Positions 34,765 to 46,041 of a stretch of DNA of 64,000 bases are shown piece after piece. The notes below the pieces were generated by a model. That model searched no databases. It saw only the letters and a program-made list of their open reading frames with translations, and had not been told where the DNA came from. This DNA is from Tetracentron sinense (Eukaryota; Streptophyta; Magnoliopsida; Trochodendrales; Trochodendraceae): NCBI GenBank assembly GCA_015143295.1, contig CM026554.1:54062627-54126626 (forward strand), read 5' to 3'. Made by a program: the position numbers and the translations under genes. Numbering within the stretch: the first letter of the stretch is position 1; each line of letters begins with the position of its first letter.

Positions 34765-35788
34765 TAGGGTTTTATTAATTCCGGCCGGCTCGGCTTGAAA
34801 GGGGTTTACTCTACGCTCAAGCTCGGCCCAAAATCAAAAAGTTTGAACTCAAGCCAATATTGGTTTCATTTGTTTAAGAAAATATTTTAAAATAAAAAAA
34901 TATATTTTATATTATTTATATGGGAAAAGTTAGTTTTTGCACGCACGTTCTGCCCAGCAGGAATGCGCACGCATTTACGGAATGCCAGTGCTCTTTAATG
35001 CCCACTAACTCAGCCTAATACCACTAACTATGGTTAAGATTTACTAACTTCCATCTAACCCCTAGGGTTCATCCATATAACCTTGGTTTTTAGAATAAAA
35101 AATTTTTAAAAAAATATTAACCTTAGTTTAGTTAAGTTTAATCATATTTAAAGGGGCTCTACGAGCCGCCACATGTCCCTTTTAACACCCACTAATTGTG
35201 GTTAAGATTCACTCACCCCGAGGTTCATCCATCTAACCTTGGTTTTTAGAATAAAAAAATAAAAAATTATTAACCTTAGGTTAGTTAAGTTTAACCATAG
35301 TTAAAGAAACTCTATAAGTTGTCATGTGTCCCTTTTAACATCTGCTAACTATGGTTAAGATTCGTCCACGCCTAGGTTCATCCTTCTATCGGTTTTTAGA
35401 AAAAAAAAATTAATTCTTAAATTAATAAACCTTAAACAAGATTAAAAGGAATAAAATGGAACACGTGGCAAGAGGAGGGTCGTTCGCGTTCTACTAGACG
35501 GAACACGAACGCGTAAAGTATCAATCCCTTATTTATATATAATAAGGATATATAAATAATTTTTTTATCTTTTTACATAGTATTCAAGGTTATCTGAATT
35601 GGGCCTCAATCGAGCCAAGCTTCGAACTGAGCCAAATCAAACAGGCTTTGGCTCGAGCTCGGATTGAATACATTTTAAGCTTGAAAATTCAGCTCGGCTT
35701 GACCCAATTGAGCCACATACTTGTGCTTGAGCTCAGCTTGTCGAATCAAGCCGAGGAATTGAGCTAGCCCAGCTTGTGTGCACCCCTA
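34765..35788. mobile_element. hAT-type element interrupted by a second element
   Basis: Flanked by an 8-bp duplication GATTTAAC (34757-34764 and 35789-35796). It starts TAGGG... and ends ...GTGCACCCCTA, and both arms carry the CTCGGCTTGA/GAGCTCAGCTTG motifs seen in the intron MITE at 30643. The outer element is split by 34922-35528; without the insert it would be about 410 bp, like its relative. Confidence 0.85.
34922..35528. mobile_element. Mutator-like non-autonomous element nested in a hAT element
   Basis: Flanked by the direct repeat TATTTATAT (34913-34921 and 35530-35538; one more T matches on the left). Ends begin GGGA with imperfect inverted repeats (left GCACGCACGTTCTGC, right inward TTACGCGTTCGTGTTCCG). 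Inside are three tandem copies of a unit of about 180 bp containing GGTTAAGATTCACTCACC, GGTTCATCCATCTAACC and TTGGTTTTTAGAA. That internal module recurs in elements at 37.5, 45.7-45.9 and 58.5 kb. Confidence 0.75.
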
Positions 35789-36343
35789 GATTTAACCACG
35801 ACTTGTGAGTTGTGGTAAACAGAAAGGGTGACTTTAGGGTTGTCAATGGGCTAGGTTAGGGGCTTTCTAGGTCCGGCCTAACTAGAAATTATTGAGCCCA
35901 AACCGAACCTGAGCCTACAGAACCTGAAGGAATCAAACGTTGTATAATCCCAACACAGGCTGGGTCGGATTTAGGCTTATAACATGGTCTAACATTTTTT
36001 TTTTTTTCCAAAGAACTGCTAGCCCTACACTTCAAAACTCATTTTGTAGTTGTAAAAGTTTTGTTATTTTTCTCATTTACCTTGACAATCGGTATAAAAA
36101 AAAAAAAAAAAAACATTAGATTTTTCTTTGAAAAAATTATTTTCTTAACCCGTTGAAGGGGCAATAAAGCTAAGTGTTTCTCTTACCGTGAGAGTTTGAA
36201 AAAAATTTGACTTTTGTCTAAGGCTAACACCCTTCATTTTTTTTCCTTTTAAAAACATGTTTGAATTAAAGAAAAAAACACATGTATCATTAAAGATAAA
36301 AATGTTATTACACAAAGTCAGAACAATACATAACATTTCAATA

Positions 36344-36498
36344 CTTAAGTTTAGTTGGTAAAAAATCTTGGCGTTGTACCAGAGACTTGAATCGAATCCC
36401 ACCTACATTAGGGTTGCAAGGGTTTATGGGAGGGGAGGGCTACCCCTCATTGTGTAGCCCATAGGTCCATGTAGCCTCTAATGAACCAAAAAAAAAAG
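36344..36498 (+). mobile_element. SINE, family B
   Basis: tRNA-like head: box A-like TAGTTGGT and box B-like GACTTGAATCGAATCCCACC, a body of about 100 bp, and an A-run at 36,488-36,497. Unlike family A in its body. Confidence 0.7.
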
Positions 36499-36499
36499 G

Positions 36500-37440
36500 A
36501 TAAATTAATATTTTTTAATATATATATATATATATATATAGATAGGATCGAAGCTGAATCAAGCTTTAATCAACCAATTCGTAGCCCGATTTTAAATTAC
36601 GCAAGCTTCCACTATTGAGCTCATCCCTAATTCTTAGGGTTTAAATTTCAGAGCGACTTCTTGTGCTTATAAATAAATCAACCAAATGACTACACTTATA
36701 TATATATATATATAGGAGAATTATTAGTCTCATATGCAAACTTTCAAATTCTCATTGTCATTGTAACATGTGTCGTTATTTTTTTCTATTATCTTTATAA
36801 TCGGTTGAGATAATATCTCCTTTGTAAGAAGTTATTTTCTCAACTTGTTACCTATGGTGATAGTTTGAATTTTCTTTGAAATGTGCATAAGGAGCTAGCC
36901 TAGCACTCAACGTAGAGATATTGTTAATAAATTTATCTTATTTATTATAATAGAATCAATCTATGGATATTCTATACTCCTGAATTCTAACTCTTTAGTT
37001 TAAATAATTAGGATCGAAATTAGATTTGGCTGGTTATTTGGCTGGACTTAGTTTATCTTTTTCAAAAAGTCAGATAAATTCTAATTTTAATTGATTGATA
37101 TGAGACTCATAATAACTATAGATTGACTCATAATATTATTATAATATTATTATTATGCTTATTTATAGGGAAAACTATAGTGCTAATATACCGTAGAAAA
37201 TATTGTCCATTGTCCAATGCAATAGAGAGTATGATGTGTAGATATTTTCAGAGAGTCGGGGTCTGTCACATCTGTGAGAAGCAAATGCGGCCGCTGAATT
37301 ATTTGAGCCAAAAAGATTGCTTATATTTAATTGTTAAAGTATACTTTGTTGGCCCGAGCTTTCTTTTGTTCCTTTTTTTTTTTTTCTGGGAATTAGGCTT
37401 TTGGTGGACCCAGCAGCTGTATATAAAAGAACAGTAAGGA
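36500..37440. other. AT-rich spacer with (TA)n tracts
   Basis: (TA)n at about 36,520-36,540 and 36,698-36,714; trinucleotide ATT runs near 37,130-37,157. No gene recognised. Confidence 0.5.
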
Positions 37441-37444
37441 GCGA

Positions 37445-37608
37445 GCTATTGTTATCACCCTCACAAAGCTCCTTCAACTGCCCATGAACTATGGTTAATT
37501 TTTTTAACCTATAATTAATTTCTTTTTAAACCAAGGGTAGATGGTTGAACTCTAGTGGTGAGTGCATTTTAACCCCATTTAAAGATAGTTAATAGGAGAT
37601 GATAGCAG
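37445..37608. mobile_element. Short element carrying the GGTTAAGATTCACTCACC-type module
   Basis: On the minus strand it reads GGTTAAAATGCACTCACCAC, then AACCATCTACCCTTGGTTT, a worn copy of the module in 34922-35528. Ends pair weakly as GCTATTGTTATCACC and the complement of GGAGATGATAGCAG. Confidence 0.45.
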
Positions 37609-37619
37609 AAAAAGTGTCC

Positions 37620-40025
37620 CGTGATGCCTCCCTTTACTCCTCGAGGTGATTATTTTCCAAAAATGAAAACCACACGCGATCGAGTTATAGAGATATGTCT
37701 CTTGCTTTTTTTTGGGAAAGTGATTGAAAACTCTTACTAGTAATACTAATCGAGAGCACATCGGCATGTTTGAAAATCAAACCGTCACAATTTACACATT
37801 CTTTAAATGGTGGGTCTTATTTGCACCTTTGGATTTTCTATCTTACAGGCTCTGCTCTCGATGGTACAAGAGTTTTTAATCACTTCCCTTCTTGTTTTTA
37901 CCCCAGAGTCGTGCTACCTTATCTCAGGCATTTCCAACTCTGGTATAGACGCCTCTTAAATCATAAGAGCCTGTTTGGATAAACTTATCTTAGAAGAGGA
38001 GAACTTCCCAAGAGAATAACTTATTTTAAAAAAATGCTGTGTAAAAACGTGAGAATTTTACACCCTTGTATCTTGCCCTACAATCTGCCCAATTTAACGA
38101 AAATGCTGCATCAGTAATTTTCTAAAATTCTAAATGAATGCATTAACTTTAGGGGTTAATGTTGACGTGGTAGAGGGAGAGGGTCATTCACGGGGAATTT
38201 TTTAGTTGCGTTTTTGTAGAATTCTTTCTTCTTATCTAGTTTTCTTTTTCTTCTAAAATATCATAAAACATTAGAAAAGTACTATATTTCCTTTTGATGA
38301 GGTCAAATTACATCATTCCATTACTTGCAAGTTGCAAACTTTTCCTAATTTGAATGAGCAGCTTTTAGGCCACGTGAGCTAGAGGGCAGGGTGGTGAGCG
38401 TATTATATGGACTCTGTAAATTCCCTTAGCTCTTAAGTAGAATAGTTGTAGATTATATTAGGGGTGACTCCAGATTTTATGTTTCATGTGTAGTTTTCTA
38501 CATAAATTTCATAGTGATGCCTCCAACTACATCCCCAGCAACAACTGCTGCTCGAAAAACTGACCGCTTCTTGTTTCTCTCTTGTCTGTTTTTACGTCCT
38601 TTCGCCTATTTGGCGTCGCTTCACGGATAAGAATGGATTGGGGAATTTTTGTTCTTCTCCCAGCTCTACATGAAAAGTTGGGTATTTGATTTCAGGTACG
38701 CAGTGTTGCATGGAGGAGGGGAGGGGGGGCGCTACAGAAAGTAGTGTAATTCTGATGCGCCATGCAACCTCATACTCTTTCAGGATTCGTGTTGCAAATA
38801 CAAGGTCCACAGTTGTTCCTTAGGATGGATGGGTTGGGTAGTTGCAACCTTCCAAAGTGTGGGGCAATCCACATTTTGGTTTGTTACAAGATAGATATCC
38901 CAGGCCAGGACGCCTGCAAAAGTATGCCAGTCGTATTGCGGCACATGGCTCACCTACAAGTTGATCCAAACTTGAATATGTTGTAGCCATGAAGCCACCC
39001 CAACCTATTCAGATATTCCGACTGACACAATTGCTTCTCTTATTTTGTCCATATGCCTGATGGGTCCCCCACCTTTCCTCCATCAACCAAATAATTCAAG
39101 TGTTAAATGCATATCGAAAGCAAAATGTTAAACCAATTATTCCGGATTCTGTCCCATTTAGTTTTTGGTATGGCATTTACACATAATATATAATTAATTC
39201 TCAAAAGCGAAAGAGAAATGAAGAATATATAAAAGGGAACTTTGTAGAGAGATCTTTTTCGCACAAAGTGCTTATGCTACAGTTTATACATTAGACCCAA
39301 ACTTTATTAGTCTCTCTAATCATTTGTTTCTACGACATTTTTTACACCTCATGGGCCCTTACACCTCACCAAACATAGTAAACATGGTCCTTTTTCAGAT
39401 GTATTAGTGAACCTGAAAAGAGGAAGCATTTGTGTTTGTGTGTGTGTTAGGGAGGGGTAAAATTTGCTCCCGTGTAACAACCAATGTGAATACCTGGGAC
39501 CCGACAATCTCGTTTGCTTGAAATCCCGTAAGTACTTATACCATAGAAATTAAGCTTCTTCTCTTTTGCTTGGTTGTTCCCTTCTGTCCTGACGAGCATC
39601 TTCAGCAGACACTTTGTCATCTGTGGCGGTAGTAGTGTTGTACATTTCAACTGCTGCTTCCTAGAAAATTATAAATTTGGCAATGGATTATCTATCAGAA
39701 CATCAATCCAAGATGGCACAGTTCTTATTTGTGTAAAGATTAAGGGCAAATATGTTAATCTCCAAATTAAACAAACAAATTGGTTGATGATATTGTTGAT
39801 TCATCAATTACATGAAGCTACAGAGAGATATCACAAAAAATGATGAATCATGGCAAGGATCAACACCTGTCTTCTTAGTCTTTACTTGAACAAATGTGTA
39901 AGTCTTAGGAGGCGAAGAAATAAGAGAAGGCAAAATACAAGAAGGGTAACCAATAGTTGAGTGGTAAACCTGAAGGAAGATGGGATAGAAACTCTAGATT
40001 AAATTCACCCTAAGATTCAAGAAAG
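37620..40025. other. Intergenic DNA without recognised genes
   Basis: Short frames at 38,592-38,810 (minus) and 38,762-38,986 (plus) show no domain. A (GT)n tract lies at about 39,433-39,448. No repeat family named. Confidence 0.45.
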
Positions 40026-40034
40026 TGTCCAGTG

Positions 40035-40480
40035 CATAGTTACCAGAGCGAGAAGCGAAAACGAGAAGCATAGCGAAAGTGAGAAACGGGAAACGAGATT
40101 CAAAAAAACCTTAGGAAACGGGAAGCGAGAAATGAGATATAGGTTCCTCATTCCCATTATGTTATTTATGGGTAATTATACCTTTGATTTTATCTTACAT
40201 GAGATTTTTGTAGAAAAGTAGGTGCCTTAGGTTTCAAACCGATGATACTTGCTTAGAGTCTACACCCTAGGCTATACATTGTAATCTACCACATCACTTC
40301 ATATATACAACTCTCTTTGACTACTAGATGAGACGTGATGGAAGCGAGCTTCCTGGGAAGAGAGTCTGTTTGAGGAAACGAGCTTCCTAGGAAGCGAGTT
40401 TGTCCGAGGAAGCGAGTTTGAGAAACGAGCTTCCTGGGAAGCGAGCTTCCCACCTTGTACATAGCTTCCCATCAACTATG
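40035..40480. mobile_element. hAT-type MITE rich in GAAGCGAG motifs
   Basis: Flanked by GTCCAGTG (40027-40034) and GTCCAATG (40481-40488), an 8-bp duplication with one mismatch. Ends CATAGTTA... and ...AACTATG are inverted. The interior repeats GAAGCGAGCTTCC-like motifs many times, partly as palindromes. Non-coding. Confidence 0.7.
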
Positions 40481-40899
40481 GTCCAATGTCAACCACTTTC
40501 TCAGCTTCGATATTAAAACATGGGAAGAGTGCCATGAAGCCACTAGGATGAGGCTATTTAGAACTTTACAGGAATCCTGAAAGAGTTTCTTGGAATGGGT
40601 TATTTAGAAATTTGGTAATCGATTATCTATCACCACCTTCAACTCTGCTCATTATAATGTATAAAGGCGGTCCATGCACACGTCCCAACTCCCAAGTCCT
40701 GAAAAAATGTCTTGAGAACAATTGAATTTGGAAACTCCAAAACCCATAAGACCCGTAGCATTGCTCCTCCTTCCTATGCATGTCAAAGGCAAATTTGAGC
40801 AAATTTAATTGAGAGTTAAATGAGTGACATCTGCAAATTCAGGTAAAAGGGAAGACCAACTGCAGATAAACCACCCCACCAATGAGCAAAAGTTCAGAC

Positions 40900-42165
40900 C
40901 AGTGTTCAAAAACTCGAAAACTCGATTCGACTCGGAAGTCAGCCGAGTCGAGTAACTTGGAAGACTAAAAAAAAACTCGACTCGGCCGACTCGGAAATAT
41001 ATATAATTTTTTATATATATATGTACGTGTATATTACAAAATTCTAGATAAAAAAATTTAAAAATTCAACAAGAGTATCATCAAAATTCAAATAATTGGC
41101 ATTCGTGATAAATATTAAACAACCCCAAAGTACTAAACATAATATTCTCAAAAAAAACTTCCAAGATCCAAGTCAAAAAAAAAAAAAAAACAGTCTTCCA
41201 AGTGAATGAGGCTGTTGCAGATTTTTTTAACAAAGGAACAAAGGATTGTATTTGTTGCAGATTTTTTTAACAAAGAAAAAAAGGATTGAAGGAGAACAAA
41301 AGCTGGGCAAATGAATGAGGCTGCATTCAACATTTAAAAAAAATAGCATGATCAGGAAAAAAACAGAATGTATATAGAAGATTGAAAAAAAATAGCATGC
41401 ATATGGAATTAAGGATTGAAAAAAAACAGCATGTATATGGGCAAGTGAATGAGGGTTGCAAATTTTTTTAACAAAGAAAGAGGGGCTACATTCCAGATTT
41501 ACCATGGAATGTAAATGGATTGAAGATTCTTCAAAAAAAAAAAAAACGGAGCACGAATGTAAATGAGTTGCAGCAGATTCTCAAGAAAAAAAAAGGGGCT
41601 ACAACTTACAACACTAAGAGGAGTACCGGCTATTTCTTCTTCTCCTTTTCTTCTTCCTTCCTCTATTTAAACTTTCCAATTTCTTTCCTTTCAAATTTCG
41701 AAAAGCTTGCAGAGGAGAGGCGTTACAAAGGAGGCTTTAAACTTTCAAAGATTTCAAAAAAAACAAAAAAAAAGGTTAAAAGAAAAGGCGTTACAGAGAA
41801 GAACTTACAGATTTTCGAAAAAAAAGGGTTAGAGAAGAAAAGTTGCAAAGAAGATGCTGTACAGGTGTGCCCTTCTTCTTTTGCTCGAGCTTCGTTTCTC
41901 TCCCTTGAAAAAAAAAACTCTATTCCCCAAAGCAAGTAAACCATCAAGTAAAAGAGGTTTTAAAAAAAATTTAAATACCGGTTATATCCCATTAAGAGTC
42001 GGGCGAGTTGGGTCGGGTCACAAAATATCTTAAACTCGTGTTGACTCGTCCGAGTTTTTTGGGTTTTTTCACTACCGGGTAATACCGGCGAGTTGGATCG
42101 AAACCCAGCCGAGTCGACTTGACTCGACCAAGTTCCAAGTCAACTTGTCGAATTTTTGTACTATG
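40900..42165. mobile_element. hAT-like non-autonomous element, 1.27 kb
   Basis: Ends CAGTGTTCAAAAACTCG and, inverted, CATAGTACAAAAATTCG. Flanks GTTCAGAC (40892-40899) and ATTCAGAC (42166-42173) agree in 7 of 8 bases. Both arms carry reiterated GACTCGACTCGG/CCGAGTCGA motifs. The centre has A-rich duplicated stretches (TTTTTTTAACAAAG) and no transposase. It interrupts an old LINE: LINE coding resumes exactly at its right border. Confidence 0.75.
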
Positions 42166-42343
42166 ATTCAGACCCTTCAAAAATCCTTATGTTACGTTCT
42201 AACCAAAGACTCACTCCAGTCCACATGATGTTCCCCTTATAGCAAACCCAGCTCATCCCAAATTATGATAAATAAACCATAGCCACCATGCGGGCCATGC
42301 CCACGGACAATGGATGAGTAAGTGATGGACGGTTTCCTCTTCT

Positions 42344-45300
42344 TTTTTTTTGATCGGTAAACAATTCATTAAAAAGAAATAAGAAAACAAAAAAAGAACA
42401 CGGCAAGAGTTTATAGGAGAATAAACTCACAACCGAGGAGAAGCAAAACAACAACTTAACTCCCTAGAATATCCTGAATTTCCTCCCCATTACAATGTAT
42501 CCTTGCCCACTCCATAAGTCCAATCCGAATGCGCTCACAAATACGGGGAACTTCGGAAGAGGCTTTCTCAAAAACCCTGAGGTTTTTCTCTTTCCAAACC
42601 CACCAAGAGATAGCCCCCAAGAGCATTAACTAGATCCGTTTCCAAGCATCCTTCCCCCCTAAACAAAGGTCAACCAACTAAAGATTCCTGAAGGGAAGAG
42701 GGGAAGACCCATGCAACCCCCATGTGGGAGAGGAAACATCCCCACACCTTCTGCACTACAGGGCAGTGTAAAACGAGGTGGGCCATCGTCTCTTCTGCTT
42801 GGAAGCACATGAAACACCGGTTAGCCATGCTCCATCCTCTATGCTTCAAGTGATCAGTTGTTAAAATCTTTTCCAATGTTGCAACCCATAAGAAGAAAGA
42901 TACCTTTGAGGGGATTCTAGGATTCCAAACAACCCTATGAGGAAAAGGCTCACCCGGAGTAGGATATAAATATTGAAGCAAAAGTCTTACTGAGAACCGA
43001 CCATGACTACTAGGCTGCCACTTCCTGCAATCCCTTAATTCCGGGCAAAGTCCAGATGAGGTAATGCGCTCCAATAGAGTTAATTTCTCTCCTTTTGATA
43101 AGTACGCCGATTTCCATCCCGATAATCTTTTAGCTATTCGGTCTAACACCGGATTCCACACTGATTTCGCTTTATATCTAGCTCCCAAAGGCATACCCAG
43201 ATACACCGAATGAAGCGAACCCACTTGGCAACCTAGACGTATGGCAAGATGATTTAGAATAGGCACCTCCCCTACCGGTATGATCTCAGACTTGGCTAGA
43301 TTGACTCGCAATCCTGACACCGCTTCAAAACATCTAAGATACAAAAGGTCCTTTCGCGAGGCTTTATCAAAGATAAGCGTATCATCCGCAAATTGGAGGT
43401 GAGATATTCGCAGCTCGTTAACTCGGACCCGAAAACCTTCAAAAATTATCTCCTCTGCTCTAGACAACATCCGACTCAGGACCTCCAAGGCAATCAAAAA
43501 TAGAAAAGGGGAGAGCGGATCCCCCTGCACTACCGATGATTAGAATGGAGGACACTGAGGGCATGCAGCTCCACATCCATTGTCTCCATTTCAACCAGAA
43601 CCTCATTCTATCTAAAACAAAGGTGACAAACTCCTAGTTGACATAGTTGACATGGTCATAAGCCTTCTCTATATCGACCTTATAGAGGATTCCCGGGATC
43701 CTAGATCGAACCCTGGAATCAATACATTCATTGGCGATAAGGATTCCAACTACAATCTGGCGTCCTCCTACAAACGCACTCTGCTGGGAAGAAATGAGTG
43801 ACGCCATTACCACCTTGAGACGAGTTACCAACACTTTAGACAAAATTTTGTACGAGCTACTCACAAGGCTTATGAGACAATAGTCTTTGAGCTCAAAAGC
43901 TCCTTTCTTTTTCGAAATCAAAACCAGAAACGAGCTATTCATTACCCTGTCAAAACTTCCTGAATCAAACAATTCATGCATCACCTCCATGAAATTTTGA
44001 CCCACAATCTCCCAACAAGCTCTATAGAATTCAATGGTGAATCCATCTGGCCCAAGAACCTTCTCACTGGCCATCCCTCGGATTGCGCAAAGCACTTCCT
44101 CTTCCCTAAAAGGAGCCTCAAGAGCCTCTCTCTGATCCTAGGACAGCCCATCAAAGTGTAGCCCATCCACCCGAGGCCGCTAGCTTTCCCTTTCACGATA
44201 CATCTCCTTATAGTAAGAGATCACACTGGCTTCAATTTCGCCCTTCTCCTCCTTCCACACACCATCCACCTTCATCTTGGATATGAAATTCTTTTTTCTA
44301 TTGAAATTCGTCATTATGTGAATAAACTTTGTATTACTATCGCCCTCCTTAAGCCATCGAGTTCTAGCTTACTTATTCCAACTAATTTCTTCTAACTTAA
44401 GAGTGGATATATACTCCAATCTCTTTGCCTCTCTAACTTTGGTCTCGGGAGGAGATAATTCTCGATCCTCCGCTACAATGTCCAACGCTTCTATGTCTCT
44501 AAGTAGCCCGGAGAGCCACTCCTGAATGTGACCAAAAACCTCTTTGTTCCAAATTTTCAGACGAGCCTTCAAGGTTTTAAGTTTAAGCCAGAATCTAGTA
44601 CTAGCTGATCCCCTCCCACTACCCTGGTTCCACACCTTAGCTACTAGGTTTTTAAATCTCTCGTACTCAAGTCACATGTTCTCAAAGAGGAAAGGACTGG
44701 GACCCCCCAAAAAAAGCCCCGACTCCGATAATAGTGGCACATGATCTGAGATGGGTCTAGGAAGAGAAGTTTGGGTAACATTTGGAAAATGAGCCTCCCA
44801 TTCCCAATCCACCAGAAAACGATCAAGGCGACTAGCAATCTGATTATTCCCCGCTTGAGTCCAAGTGAATTGAGCCCCCCTCGTTGGGTAATCTATCAAT
44901 CCGTGACGAAAGATAAATGCCCCGAACCTCCTCATCTTAGCTGTGAGGACACTTCCCCCTTTTTTCTCTGAAGAGAACCTGATACTATTAAAGTCTCCAC
45001 CCAGGCACCACGGCTGGCCCCACCTCATACTAACATCATCCAACTCAGTCCACATATCCAAATCTTCTGCTCTCCCCACCAGGCCGTAAACCCTTGAGAA
45101 GACCCAAGTGAAATCTCCCCAATCATACAACAAAGTATGGAAACCGAAAAAGCACCCTTTTCTGAATCCAACACCTCCACTCTTGACTTATCCCATAATA
45201 GCAAGAGACCCCCAGAAGCTCCTAACGATAGGAGTTCAATCCAACCTGGAGCTTAACTTCCCCAAATGTCCCTTATATGATAGTCCTGCACACCTGTTAA

Positions 45301-45475
45301 TTTGGTTTCTTGATTACATAAGACCGTTGGATGTTTTAATTGAACCATGTTCTTGATCGTTGCTCTCTTCTCCATCTGGCCCAACCCCCTAATATTCCAT
45401 GTAATAATGGAGAAGCCTGTCGTCTAACAACACTGCGCTCCCTAACTGACCTTGGGTTGCACGATACTCCCCTGG
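42344..45475 (-). mobile_element. L1-type LINE with endonuclease and RT, inserted in an older LINE
   Basis: A 9-bp duplication TCCTCTTCT (42335-42343 and 45476-45484) flanks it, with a T-run (A-tail on the minus strand) at the left. ORF2 domains in order on the minus strand: endonuclease N-terminus (NIRGLGQMEKRATIKN near 45,390), CLGGDFNSIRF, RLDRFLVDWEWE and PISDHVPLL (44,672-45,133); linker (44,369-44,635); RT with [49 protein letters not shown] and the catalytic FADDTLIF (42,670-44,095); zf-RVT with NRCFMCFQAEETMAHLVLHC. Frameshifts break the frame, and a deletion joins EKLTLLERI directly to RKWQPSSHGRF, losing the segment that the 48.4-kb copy still has. It begins about 60-80 nt before the endonuclease, so it lacks ORF1. 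Not active. Confidence 0.88.
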
Positions 45476-45535
45476 TCCTCTTCTCCTTTGCATATGATGC
45501 ATTTAGTTGGGATGAGCATGTCACTAATTCTCAGG

Positions 45536-46041
45536 GGCAACGGATTATCTCTAGAAGATGTCCGAGTTCCCATCTCGGGCACCACTCTTTGCACGACGCG
45601 TGGTAAGGCATTTAGGTAGGGGAGTAATAGCATGCATTACATTCCGTTGGGTGGTACACACACACCTCTCAAGCTCGCCACATGTCCTCTTTGACATCCA
45701 TTAACTGTGGTTAAGATTCACTCATCCTTAGGGTTATATATCTAACTTTAGTTTTTAGATAAAATATTTCAAAAAATTTAACCAATTGGGTAAGCGAATC
45801 ATAAGCAAGGTTAATTTTTAAAATATTTTTCTTAAAAACTAAGGTTAGATATTTAAACTTAGGGATGTGTGAATCTTAACCACAGTTAATGGATGTCAAA
45901 GAGAATGTGTGGCGAGCTTGGCACACAACGGAATGTGCAATGCATGCTATCACTCCCCTACTTAAATGCCTTACCACGCGTCGTGCAAAGAGTGGTGCCC
46001 GAGATGGGAACTCGAGCATCTGCCAGAGATAATCCGTTGCC
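45536..46041. mobile_element. Mutator-like foldback MITE with ~230-bp arms
   Basis: Ends GGCAACGGATTATCTCT and its complement AGAGATAATCCGTTGCC; arms pair over about 230 bp through CATCTCGGGCACCACTC, GCACGACGCGTGGTAAGG, CTCGCCACATGT (left) and CCATTAACTGTGGTTAAG. Short loop near 45,790-45,820. The flanks share TTCTCA, a worn target-site duplication. It separates two parts of the old LINE zinc-binding domain. The arms contain the GGTTAAGATTCACTCA module seen at 34.9, 37.5 and 58.5 kb. Confidence 0.85.

Noticed and set aside
41520-41939. 139-residue lysine/serine-rich ORF
   Set aside because: Made of A-rich low-complexity DNA inside a non-autonomous hAT-like element.
43976-45606. Several 60-110 residue plus-strand ORFs
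   Set aside because: Antisense shadows of the LINE ORF2.
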